Source: Arenibacter sp. F20364 | Lineage (GTDB): Bacteria > Bacteroidota > Bacteroidia > Flavobacteriales > Flavobacteriaceae | Length of the DNA stretch: 64,000 nt | Direction of reading: 5' to 3' | NCBI RefSeq assembly: GCF_023015905.1 | Contig: NZ_JALKBD010000001.1 | Span: 1-64,000, forward strand | In this document: in pieces, positions 17,373 to 25,417 of the stretch | Numbering within the stretch: the first letter of the stretch is position 1 | How the letters are laid out: each line of letters opens with the position of its first letter | Notes under the pieces: generated by a model | The model's database searches: none | Seen by the model: the letters and a program-made list of their open reading frames with translations, nothing else | What the model was told of the DNA's origin: nothing | Position numbers and translations under genes: made by a program

Positions 17373-18340
17373 TTATACTAGCATATGTATGTTTTGATTT
17401 TTTGTGAATACATCCAAAAAATACTTTTTAGGGTGTTCCGTATCCAATTTTTTCCTTGATCTGTCATCAAGTAATTTAACTACATGACCAATTTGGTTGT
17501 TTTGCACGTTGCCCAAAGGTGAATCCTTGGAAAAATACTTTCTCAATAATTTGTTGGTATACTCATTGATGCCCGTTCCCAAGATACTTATGGATATATG
17601 AAAAATACATTACAACCGATTTCTTGGCGATTTTCATATGCCCAGAGATCTCCTTACCTTTGTCATTGGATTAATATGGATTCATTCCTTATAAAGTTCT
17701 TGTGCATTTACTGTGATCTTGAAGAACTTATCGATTGCATTTCCACCGACATTTTCGACTAACAGTAAGCTGGAGCACCTGTCCAAAATGCACCCTTATG
17801 CCCCTTTTCGATGATAAGGTCTTCCTTGAAGTTCCCGACAGTTTTCTTGTTTTCCACAATCGAGAGGAACTTATCTATGGCGACCCTTCCCAGTATGCCC
17901 ACTATTGTCTTTTCTCAGTATCGTTTATATTTTACGTAAGAATTCCTCAAACTCTTGTAAAGTTTACCTCCAATAGCCTTGTCCTCCCATATCCTTATTT
18001 AGATGCGCTCACGACAGACCATATCTATATCCCTCAGACGTGCACTACTTGTTATCACTTAGAGGGACCATTAGTAATTCCAGAGCTTGTCCCATTCATA
18101 AAGCTACATCTTGGGCGTAAAACGCTTTTTCACATGTCCTTCCCTCATTCGCTCGTCTACAATTATTTCGGTATCTTTGGTATTGTTAACGCCCCGTCTT
18201 CCCTAGTTCCTTTCCTGCTCTTGGGAAAGGGACGACTCGGCAATGGATGCTTTATGAATATATCTATCTTCTTAAGGCCGTTTTTCAACTTCCACTCAAC
18301 AACAGACCTTTGTTCCAAGGTCATTTGTTTGTAGCTCTTA
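17373..18340 (-). pseudogene. Decayed IS30-family transposase
   Basis: Fragments of an IS30 transposase appear in order on the minus strand in shifting frames. Near 18330 is YKQMTLEQRSVVEWKLKNG, the N-terminal HTH. At about 17780-17900 is IVENKKTVGNFKEDLIIEKG, then HKGAFW, the start of the DDE core. At 17373-17582 is TGINEYTNKLLRKYFSKDSP with NNQIGHVVKLLDDRSRKKLD, the C-terminal end. Several stops and frameshifts lie between them and no clear terminal repeats remain, so the copy is dead and old. It lies between the small peptide gene and the beta-propeller gene. Confidence 0.75.
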
Positions 18341-18634
18341 ACACAACTATTTGACTTTTTTGGGGAATTTTTCCTTCGGGGATACCCCCGAAGGAAAACT
18401 CCCATCAAAAACTTTCAATAGCAATTGAATCTAAGCCAAATTCCCCTTCTATGATATAATAAATCCAAGAGGCAAAATAACATATCTCCAAAACGTTAAA
18501 GCAAATCATACTTGGATACACTTTGAACTACAGTCTATTCATCTGAGATAAATCAATAAAATTTAGCAGAACCCCCTTAACTTGACAACAAATATGATAG
18601 TACAAAGTAAAACAATGAATAATCCATGAGACTT

Positions 18635-18856
18635 TTATATTTCTTCAAAATCATAAAGTGTATACCATTCACCACCACCCTCTTCAATACATGTATCCCA
18701 ATCACTGTAAACACAAAAGCCAGATGCCTTGGCATCTTTAACCTCTATAACAGAAAAAGAATTTGCCGAACTACTATTAATGTTAACATAATTAACCGCC
18801 ATCACAACAGCTACTAATAAACCACCTAATAATTTTAAATAATTTTTTGTTTTCAT
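18635..18856 (-). CDS. NVEALA-type small secreted peptide precursor
   Basis: This is a precursor of 73 residues. A basic N-terminus (MKTKNYLKLL) and a hydrophobic core (GGLLVAVVMAVNYVNINS) are followed by VIEVKDAKASG at 36-46. That stretch occupies the place of the LANVEALA motif of the Bacteroidetes NVEALA family. The remaining 27 residues are acidic and contain two cysteines (Cys48 and Cys56), which could form a disulfide. The product is probably exported and cleaved near the motif, leaving a peptide of about 28 residues of unknown function. It sits upstream of a 6-bladed propeller gene and a DUF1573 gene, the usual company of the family. The 138 bases upstream, before the ISAs1-type insertion, are very AT-rich. 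Confidence 0.65.
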   Translation of the reverse strand: MKTKNYLKLLGGLLVAVVMAVNYVNINSSSANSFSVIEVKDAKASGFCVYSDWDTCIEEGGGEWYTLYDFEEI

Positions 18857-18994
18857 AATTAAAAATTTTTAAAAGATTAATAAAAATTACTTATGTATAT
18901 ACACATTAATAAAATTAGTAGATTATTTATTTAATATACACTATTTCTTACTTTTTTGTAATAAAATATTAACTATAAAAGAAAAAAAAACTTA

Positions 18995-19004
18995 GGTAAT
19001 AGCT
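18995..19004 (+). repeat. Target-site duplication of the ISAs1-type element, left
   Basis: GGTAATAGCT directly abuts the left inverted repeat and is repeated at 20256-20265, directly abutting the right inverted repeat. A perfect 10-base duplication indicates a fairly recent insertion. Confidence 0.9.
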
Positions 19005-20255
19005 CAGGGCAAACTCACACTTTCCAATAAATACATCTTCAATAAAATTTCATCCAAATAGATGTAATTCAAGTAAATAAGTGTTGTTTTTTAGGTCGAT
19101 TATTTGTATATTGTACTGATAATTGATTGTTGTTGAAAACAATCCACAATTTCAAGTCCATTTTCAGCAAGATGGACGACCCCAGGAGCGATATAAACAA
19201 GCTTCACAGATTGGACGATATCCTTCTTATTGGTATAATTTCGGTGATCTGTGCCGCGGATACATGGAAAGATATGGAAACATACGCCAGGGCAAAAGAG
19301 GATTTTTTACGTTCGTTCCTGGATCTTCCCAATGGCATACCTTCCGATGACACCTTCAACCGTGTATTCTCATCAATAGATCCAGAACAGTTCGAATCCT
19401 GCTTTATGGGCTGGGTATCGGGATTGGCCGATCTTACCGATGGCGAGGTTATCCCCATTGATGGCAAAACGCTAAGAGGATCCAGATCCAATGGAAAGAA
19501 GTCCCCTTTTCATATGGTAAGTGCCTGGGCCAGTGACAACAACATGGTTTTGGGCCAGGTCAAGGTCTGCGAGAAGTCCAACGAAATTACCGCCATCCCA
19601 AAACTCTTGGAGCTTATTGCCATAAAAGACTGTGTAATCACCATAGATGCCATGGGTTGCCAAGAACATATTGCCAAGACCAATGTTGGGCAAGGGGCCG
19701 ATTACATCTTGGCCGTAAAGGACAATCAAAAGCGGTTGCACCGGGATATCGAAGATGAATTTAGATTTGGCAAAGCTATCGGGACCCATATCCATGACGA
19801 CCTGGGCCATGGTAGAATAGAGACACGTAGCTGTAGTGTCATCAATACTTTTGACTTTATAGAAAACACGGATAAATGGACCAAATTAAAGAGCATCATA
19901 AAAATTGAAAGCATCAGGGAGTTTAAAAATAGTGCAAGATCCAAAGAAACGGCTACCCGATATTATATCTCAAGCTTGGAGAACAGTGCGGAGGCCTTCC
20001 AGAAAATGATACGCCTACATTGGGGAATTGAAAATAAATTACATTGGGTATTGGATGTCGCCTTCTCGGAAGATGCATCAAGAAAAAGAGCGGGAAATGC
20101 CGCCCAAAACTTCTCGATACTGAGCAAAATTGCCTTAAACCTGTTGAGACAGGACAAACAGACCAAGCAAGGCTTAAAAGGCAAAAGACTTAAAGCGGCC
20201 TATGACAATAACTATATGACCAAAATATTAGGAATAAAAGTGTGAGTTTGCCCTG
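19005..20255 (+). mobile_element. Complete ISAs1-family insertion sequence
   Basis: The element is 1251 bases with perfect 19-base terminal inverted repeats (CAGGGCAAACTCACACTTT at 19005-19023 and its complement at 20237-20255). It is flanked by the 10-base direct repeat GGTAATAGCT. It contains one intact transposase gene. Ends, duplication length and gene all agree with the ISAs1 family, and the element looks active. Confidence 0.92.
19127..20245 (+). CDS. ISAs1-family DDE transposase
   Basis: The 372-residue transposase has an N-terminal DUF4338/DDE_Tnp_1-associated region (KMDDPRSDINKLHRLDDILL). The catalytic core contains IDGKTLRGS (Asp112), VITIDAMGCQ (Asp174) and HWGIENKLHWVLDV (Glu302), giving a complete DDE triad. 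The length is normal and there are no interruptions. The gene fills the element almost completely, and its stop overlaps the right inverted repeat region. Confidence 0.95.
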   Translation: MLLKTIHNFKSIFSKMDDPRSDINKLHRLDDILLIGIISVICAADTWKDMETYARAKEDFLRSFLDLPNGIPSDDTFNRVFSSIDPEQFESCFMGWVSGLADLTDGEVIPIDGKTLRGSRSNGKKSPFHMVSAWASDNNMVLGQVKVCEKSNEITAIPKLLELIAIKDCVITIDAMGCQEHIAKTNVGQGADYILAVKDNQKRLHRDIEDEFRFGKAIGTHIHDDLGHGRIETRSCSVINTFDFIENTDKWTKLKSIIKIESIREFKNSARSKETATRYYISSLENSAEAFQKMIRLHWGIENKLHWVLDVAFSEDASRKRAGNAAQNFSILSKIALNLLRQDKQTKQGLKGKRLKAAYDNNYMTKILGIKV

Positions 20256-20265
20256 GGTAATAGCT
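20256..20265 (+). repeat. Target-site duplication of the ISAs1-type element, right
   Basis: GGTAATAGCT repeats the 10 bases at 18995-19004 and follows the right inverted repeat immediately. Confidence 0.9.
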
Positions 20266-20310
20266 TACATTTAATATGTGCCTAGCAAAAGCTGGAGTAT
20301 TTTTTCTTTT

Positions 20311-20354
20311 TTACCTTAAGTGGCACAGATTGAAACGGAATGGGTGGCACTGAT
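20311..20354. repeat. IS21-like terminal remnant, third copy
   Basis: TTACCTTAAGTGGCACAGAT followed by TGAAACGGAATGGGTGGCAC and TGAT matches the ends of repeat B copies 1 and 2 (5042-5086 and 7090-7134). The repeated form 'TTGAxxCGGAATGGGTGGCAC' resembles the multiple terminal repeats of Bacteroidetes IS21-family elements. No istA or istB is present, so this is a scar. The gap to 20920 also holds a hairpin (GGTTCTTCC...GGAAGAACC, 20359-20386) and no supported gene. Confidence 0.5.
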
Positions 20355-20920
20355 AAACGGTTCTTCCCCAAATTTGAGGAAGAACCCATCACTCCGAAAT
20401 AGCCATATCGCTATTAATTTCAAATTCTTCATATAAATGTTCTTCAATCTCTTTAGAAATAAGACTTAAATAGTTCTTAATACGCTCTATCATTAAACTA
20501 GTGGTAATTGATGTTTTGTGTTGAATGGTCTAAATCAAATATATCAAAATTTAACAAGTAATCGTTTACGGAAAACCGTAACATATTTTGGAGAAAATAG
20601 TAAAAATAACATTCCACACATATTACACTCCCCTCCTATTGTCGGCTAGCATAAAAAGTGTTCCATTAATTTTTTAGAAGAAACTTTTAGAAGACCACAT
20701 AATTTTTGAAGATTGATAATCTTAAAAAATTTGTACGAGATGCAGCGAGGGCCTGAGAAAACAAATACCAAATACGCCAGCACACCTCCCGATAGCCATA
20801 TCGGGACACTCAAAAAAGTAAAGAATCTCAATCTTTACTTTTTATGCCGCACCCAAAGCAAAGTTACATAACCTGCCTGAATGAATTCGTTCAAACAGCC
20901 GCAAAACATTATTTTATAGC

Positions 20921-22168
20921 TTAATAAATTTCCTCAGCTCTAACCTTTTTTAGCTTCATCGTAGCCATCAAATTCTGCATATCCTCCCCTACCTTCTTTT
21001 CAACCACTCTAGCATAGATTTGAGTAGTTGAAAGCTTGGTATGCCCCAAAAGTTTGGAAACGGTTTCAATTGGCACCCCATTGGAAAGTGTAATCGCCGT
21101 GGCAAAGGTATGTCGGGCTACATGAAAGGTTATCTTTTTACGAATACCGCAGGCGGTTGTGATATCCCGAAGGGTGCGGTTGATCATTTGGTTGCTGTAT
21201 ATAGGTAATAATCTTCCATTTTCAAGCAGACTAGCATGGCTTTTATATTTATCAATGATTTCCATGGCCTTGGGTAGCAAAGGAATCTTCAAAGGTTCAT
21301 CTGTCTTTGTTCTTTTAGTATATAACCAATCGTTACCGTCCATTCCTTTTACCAAATGGTCAATTTTTAGCCCACTAACATCAATAAAAGACAAACCCGT
21401 ATAACAGGCAAAAATGAACAGGTCTTTTATGTGTTGGGTACTTGGAATATTAAACGTGGTATCCTCAATGAGCTGCAGTTCCCTTTCCGTCAGAAATTGA
21501 CGTTCTGTTTTTTCAAAACGTAGTTTATAATTGATAAAGGGGTCCTTTTCCAACCATTCCAGTTTTACGGCAAGCCTGGACATCTTCTTTAAGCGCTCCA
21601 TGTGTTTCATGGCACCGTTATTGGCACAACCCATTCGTGTGGCCGGTTTATACTTCCGTATATATTGTTCAAAATCTACAATAAAACCATAATTCAGTTT
21701 TTTAAGAGGAATATCCTCAACGCCCATTTTCTCTTTTAAAAATTCCTTGATACAACGTTCCGTACTGTAATAGTTCTTCATAGTTCCTTTTCTAAGGACG
21801 CTGATCATGGAGGTATTGTGATAGCTTATCAAATCGAGCAGTGTCTTGCCCCTATCGTCCTCTCCTAAATATCGAGCCTTTATTCCGGCCGAAGTAATGT
21901 CAACTTCCTCCTGCAAAAGTTGCCGGTGTGCCTCGTGCAATCCCGTAAAAACCTGATCCAAATACTTGTTTAGAGAGATTACATATTTGGAAAACCCCTT
22001 ACCTCTTTTGCGTTTTTCGTCCCAAAGGGACACTGGCAATTCCCGATTTAAACTGAATTCCGCTCTTTTTCCATCCACGGTGACCCGAGCATAGATCTTA
22101 ATGTTCCCATTTTCCAAATTCAATTTTCGAGTGACAAATACCACCGATAATCTACTGTTTTCTAACAT
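20921..22168 (-). CDS. Tyrosine recombinase (integrase) of IntDOT-like Bacteroidetes type
   Basis: This 415-residue integrase has an N-terminal arm-binding domain (about 10-90, YARVTVDGKRAEFSL), a SAM-like core-binding domain (about 105-205) and a C-terminal catalytic domain. Visible catalytic residues are His349 and Arg352 in FHVARHTFAT, His376 in KLLGHTKLSTTQ and Tyr385 in TTQIYARV. At the Arg I position it has Ser260 (CYTGLSFIDV); IntDOT of CTnDOT likewise lacks Arg I, so this is a family trait, not damage. The gene lies beside the 3' end of tRNA-Pro, the usual place for the integrase of an island or ICE. Confidence 0.9.
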   Translation of the reverse strand: MLENSRLSVVFVTRKLNLENGNIKIYARVTVDGKRAEFSLNRELPVSLWDEKRKRGKGFSKYVISLNKYLDQVFTGLHEAHRQLLQEEVDITSAGIKARYLGEDDRGKTLLDLISYHNTSMISVLRKGTMKNYYSTERCIKEFLKEKMGVEDIPLKKLNYGFIVDFEQYIRKYKPATRMGCANNGAMKHMERLKKMSRLAVKLEWLEKDPFINYKLRFEKTERQFLTERELQLIEDTTFNIPSTQHIKDLFIFACYTGLSFIDVSGLKIDHLVKGMDGNDWLYTKRTKTDEPLKIPLLPKAMEIIDKYKSHASLLENGRLLPIYSNQMINRTLRDITTACGIRKKITFHVARHTFATAITLSNGVPIETVSKLLGHTKLSTTQIYARVVEKKVGEDMQNLMATMKLKKVRAEEIY

Positions 22169-22290
22169 ATTACATAGCTTTAAATTAATAAATAAACGGT
22201 AAAAAACACAGGGTCAAATACCCTCTAAAGCTACTTCAATGTACAAAAAATACTGTGGTTTCAAAATCCCTTTATGGACACCAGAGGGGT

Positions 22291-22391
22291 GTTTTCAGGT
22301 AGTTTCAAGTGGTTTCATCTGGACCCCCTAAAAACATAAAACGTTGCAAATCAGGTGATTTGCAACGTCATGCGACTAGATGAAACTAGTC
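22291..22391. promoter_or_regulatory. Candidate integrase arm-type/operator sites
   Basis: Three GTTTCA-like hexamers start at 22292 (TTTTCA), 22302 and 22312, exactly 10 bases apart and so on one face of the helix. An inverted copy (TGAAAC) lies at 22381 inside the palindrome GACTAG-ATGAAA-CTAGTC (22374-22391). They lie between the integrase start and the tRNA 3' end, where arm-type integrase or excisionase sites and the integrase promoter would be expected. The function is inferred from position and spacing only. Confidence 0.35.
22341..22368 (-). terminator. Perfect palindrome, probable tRNA terminator
   Basis: ACGTTGCAAATCA-GG-TGATTTGCAACGT is a stem of 13 base pairs. On the minus strand it is followed by TTTTATGTTTTTAG, so it fits a Rho-independent terminator for the tRNA-Pro transcript. 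Confidence 0.6.
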
Positions 22392-22468
<77 letters not shown>

Positions 22469-22651
22469 AAAATGAGATTGCAAAAATAGGAAAGATCAAA
22501 CAATTTAACCCTAATCTTTTAGCAAAAAAATGAATCTTTTTTGTTTATACTCTATATTTCAGCTCATTAGTTGAACCACCCCCCTTTTTCCCAGATTCCA
22601 ATAACTTGGAATATTGTACAAAAATCAATCCGTCCATATAAAAACAAAAGA

Positions 22652-22681
22652 TTGGTCAATTGAAAAATAAATACTAATTTG
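22652..22681 (+). promoter_or_regulatory. Candidate Bacteroidetes promoter for the 22.7-29.5 kb operon
   Basis: TTG at 22652-22654 and TAATTTG at 22675-22681 are 20 bases apart. They resemble the flavobacterial TTG/TAnnTTTG promoter with one base missing from the -7 box. They lie about 50 bases upstream of the first start codon. Confidence 0.35.
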
Positions 22682-22729
22682 AAAGTTTTAATACATCAAC
22701 CTTCATAAAAATAGATAAATCTATCCAAA

Positions 22730-24649
22730 ATGCTTAAACGATTAATCATTTTCATGTTCATAACATGTACAACTGTTTCCTACAGCCAGTCCCCTGACGA
22801 AACATTAATACGATTACAATACAAGGATACCACGACTACCAAGGATCTGGCAGTTGGTCTCTGGGCCAATCCCTTACCCATGGATTACGATCAGGATGGA
22901 GACTTGGATCTCGTTATTTCTTGTACCGATGTTCCTTTTAATGGCACCTATTTGTTCAAAAATAACAGCAAAGACCAAAATGGTAATCCCATATTTGATG
23001 CCCCCGTTAAAATTGATGACGGTATGCGCAATGTTGCCATTTCCTATGTGGAAGGCGAACCCAGGGTCTTGGGTGTTGGCCTGGAATATGACAATTTCAG
23101 AAGATATGGATATACCAGACCTATTGGGCTTTATCAGGCATCTGAACTGCTGGATCTCTACAAGGAACGATTTAGCGACTGGAAATATGTTGATTACGAC
23201 AATGACGGGGATATGGACCTGATCGTTGGAATTGATGACTGGAACGAATATGGATGGGATAACGCCTTTAATGAAAAAGGGGAATGGACCAATGGAGACC
23301 TTAGAGGCTACCTATATTTATTGACCAATGACCAAGGAAAATATAGAAATGACGGAAAAATATTGGCCGGAAACCAACCGATTGATGTCTATGGCAATAC
23401 CTCTCCCAATATAGCGGATTTTGATGGCGATGGTGATCTTGATATTATATGTGGCGAATTTGTAGACCGATTTACCTATTTTGAAAACACTGGTAGTCGT
23501 GAAAACCCCTCCTATGCAAAAGGTAGATTTCTGGAAAATGCTTCAGGGTTTCTAGAAATGGATTTGGAAATGATGCGGCCCGTTGCATTGGACTGGAACA
23601 ATGATAATAAGATAGACCTAGTGGTGGGTGACGAAGACGGGAGGGTGGTATTTATTGAGAATACTGGTACCGTAAAAGAGAATATGCCCATTTTTAAATC
23701 GCCCATATACATTCAGCAGAAAAGCCAAAATCTAAAATTTGGAGCCTTGGTTACCCCGTTCAGCGTTGATTGGGACGATGACGGGGACGAGGATTTGATC
23801 TGCGGAAATTCGGCCGGTTATATTGGTTTTATTGAGAATTTGGACGGGGGAACAAACCCCGATTTTAAAGAACCTGTCTATTTGGAAGCAGATGGGGAAG
23901 TGATTAGGATAATGGCAGGAAACAGCGGTTCCATTCAAGGTCCGGCCGAACGCAAATGGGGTTATACCACACTCACAGTTGCCGATTGGGATGGTGACGG
24001 ACTAAAGGATATAGTACTGAATTCTATCTTTGGCAAAGTAGAATGGTATAGAAACATAGGCACGGAAGGTGCCCCCAAATTAGCAAAAATGGGAGGTGTT
24101 AAGGTGGCATGGGAGAAAAACAAGGTTCCAAAACCAGCTTGGAACTGGTGGAATCCAGAAAAAGACGAATTGGCCACCCAATGGAGAACAACACCATACG
24201 CCATAGACTGGAACAAGGACGGACTAATGGATTTGGTGATGTTGGATCACGAGGGTTATTTGGCGTTTTTTGAAAGGTTCAAAAAGCGAGGTAAACTTTT
24301 TTTAAAACCAGGACAACGCATCTTTAAAAATGCGGATGGCACCATAGGCAACGATTTATTACGCTTAACAGAGCGGGAAGCTGGTGGAAGTGGCCGAAGA
24401 AAAATTCAATTCACGGATTGGGACGGCGACGGAGACCTTGACCTTTTAGCCAATAGTGAGAATATAGAATGGTACGAGAATGTGGGGAAATCCAACGAAA
24501 GTACTATCTTTAAGAAAAGAGGAAACTTGGTCAATACTAAATTGGCCGGCCATACAACCAGTCCAACCGTGGTTGACTGGGATAAGGACGGGAAACCCAA
24601 TTTATTGATTGGTGCAGAGGACGGCCACTTTTACTATCTAAAAGAATAA
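22730..24649 (+). CDS. Secreted FG-GAP/VCBS-repeat protein
   Basis: The protein has 639 residues with a signal peptide (MLKRLIIFMFITCTTVSYSQ). The rest is a string of FG-GAP/VCBS blades with calcium-loop motifs D-x-D-x-D-G-D-x-D-L: DYDQDGDLDLVIS, DYDNDGDMDLIVG, DFDGDGDLDIICG, DWDDDGDEDLICG, DWDGDGLKDIVLN, DWNKDGLMDLVML, DWDGDGDLDLLAN and DWDKDGKPNLLIG. This predicts a seven- or eight-bladed beta-propeller binding Ca2+. Such proteins act outside the cell as binding scaffolds or carry enzyme activity on polysaccharides; no catalytic motif is evident. It is the first gene of a co-directional set with DUF1080 and cupredoxin-dehydrogenase genes. Confidence 0.85.
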   Translation: MLKRLIIFMFITCTTVSYSQSPDETLIRLQYKDTTTTKDLAVGLWANPLPMDYDQDGDLDLVISCTDVPFNGTYLFKNNSKDQNGNPIFDAPVKIDDGMRNVAISYVEGEPRVLGVGLEYDNFRRYGYTRPIGLYQASELLDLYKERFSDWKYVDYDNDGDMDLIVGIDDWNEYGWDNAFNEKGEWTNGDLRGYLYLLTNDQGKYRNDGKILAGNQPIDVYGNTSPNIADFDGDGDLDIICGEFVDRFTYFENTGSRENPSYAKGRFLENASGFLEMDLEMMRPVALDWNNDNKIDLVVGDEDGRVVFIENTGTVKENMPIFKSPIYIQQKSQNLKFGALVTPFSVDWDDDGDEDLICGNSAGYIGFIENLDGGTNPDFKEPVYLEADGEVIRIMAGNSGSIQGPAERKWGYTTLTVADWDGDGLKDIVLNSIFGKVEWYRNIGTEGAPKLAKMGGVKVAWEKNKVPKPAWNWWNPEKDELATQWRTTPYAIDWNKDGLMDLVMLDHEGYLAFFERFKKRGKLFLKPGQRIFKNADGTIGNDLLRLTEREAGGSGRRKIQFTDWDGDGDLDLLANSENIEWYENVGKSNESTIFKKRGNLVNTKLAGHTTSPTVVDWDKDGKPNLLIGAEDGHFYYLKE

Positions 24650-24731
24650 GACCATTCCGATCCAGGGATAATTCATCCTGGATTGTGCAGTTTTAAAGGA
24701 AAATTAAGAGCTTAATTAAAATCGAATTTCA

Positions 24732-25370
24732 ATGAAGCGTTTACTCTTAGCTTCTTTCGCCCTATTGCTTCTCATAATAGCATATAAAAATACTAGCGAC
24801 AAGAAAGCATTTTCCCTTTTTGACGGGAAGACATTTTCTGGCTGGGAGGGAGATACACTAACGACATGGAGAATTAAAAATGGAACTATTGTGGGCGGTT
24901 CTTTGGACCAAACGGTCCCGCACAATGATTTTCTATGCACAGAGCGTTCCTATGCCAATTTTATTCTGAAATTAAAGATTAAATTAACCGGTCAGGAAGG
25001 TTTTATCAATTCCGGAATCCAATTTAGAAGTAAAAGATTAATAGATCCACCCTATGAAATGACAGGCTATCAGGCCGATTGGGGAGAAAACTACTGGGCA
25101 AGCCTTTATGATGAATCCCGTAGAAACAAGACGTTGATGGCCCCAGATTCCACAAAAGTACTCGAATGGATAAAGGTGGGCGACTGGAACGACTATGAGA
25201 TTAGGGCCGAAGACCGACGAATACGCCTCTACATCAATGGTCACATGACGGTTGATTATACCGAAGCTGATACTACTATTCCACAGTCGGGCTTAATAGG
25301 CCTTCAAATTCATGGCGCCGGAAAAGCACTGGTTGCCTTTAAAGATATTATTATTGAAGAACTGAAATAA
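24732..25370 (+). CDS. DUF1080 (3-keto-disaccharide hydrolase-type) protein
   Basis: The 212-residue protein has an N-terminal signal or anchor (MKRLLLASFALLLLIIAY) and one DUF1080 jelly-roll domain. Family hallmarks are FSLFDGKTFSGWEG, WRIKNGTIVGGSLDQ, FINSGIQFRSKR and YEMTGYQADWGENYWASLYD, then DYTEADTTIPQSGLIGLQIH. DUF1080 proteins have a concanavalin-like fold, and some hydrolyse 3-keto-glycosides. The gene begins 82 bases after the VCBS gene and 47 bases before the cupredoxin-dehydrogenase gene, so the three are probably co-expressed. Periplasmic location is likely; the substrate cannot be read from sequence. Confidence 0.85.
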   Translation: MKRLLLASFALLLLIIAYKNTSDKKAFSLFDGKTFSGWEGDTLTTWRIKNGTIVGGSLDQTVPHNDFLCTERSYANFILKLKIKLTGQEGFINSGIQFRSKRLIDPPYEMTGYQADWGENYWASLYDESRRNKTLMAPDSTKVLEWIKVGDWNDYEIRAEDRRIRLYINGHMTVDYTEADTTIPQSGLIGLQIHGAGKALVAFKDIIIEELK

Positions 25371-25417
25371 AACAGCATACCCCAGCCAAGATAACCAACC
25401 ATTCTAAATATACCCCC

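Noticed and set aside
17735-18334. 199-codon plus-strand ORF
   Set aside because: It is opposite the decayed IS30 transposase, whose fragments are recognisable on the minus strand; the plus-strand product has no family features.
20389-20493. 34-residue minus-strand ORF beginning MIERIKNYLSLISKEIEEHL
   Set aside because: It looks protein-like and slightly acidic, but is too short, unrecognised and without conservation evidence.
20646-20831. 61-codon minus-strand ORF (VLAYLVFVFSGPRCISYKF) before the integrase
   Set aside because: No domain, no plausible start context, and it lies in a gap of low-complexity and repeat remnants; more likely non-coding.
20921-22168. Integrase inactivation through loss of the first catalytic arginine
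   Set aside because: Ser at the Arg I position is known from IntDOT-type recombinases, and the other catalytic residues are present, so this is not evidence of damage.
24662-24681. Small hairpin CCAGG...CCTGG between the first VCBS gene and the DUF1080 gene as a terminator
   Set aside because: The stem is short and imperfect and lacks a clear T-tract, and the downstream genes are close and co-directional, so I treat the set as one operon.
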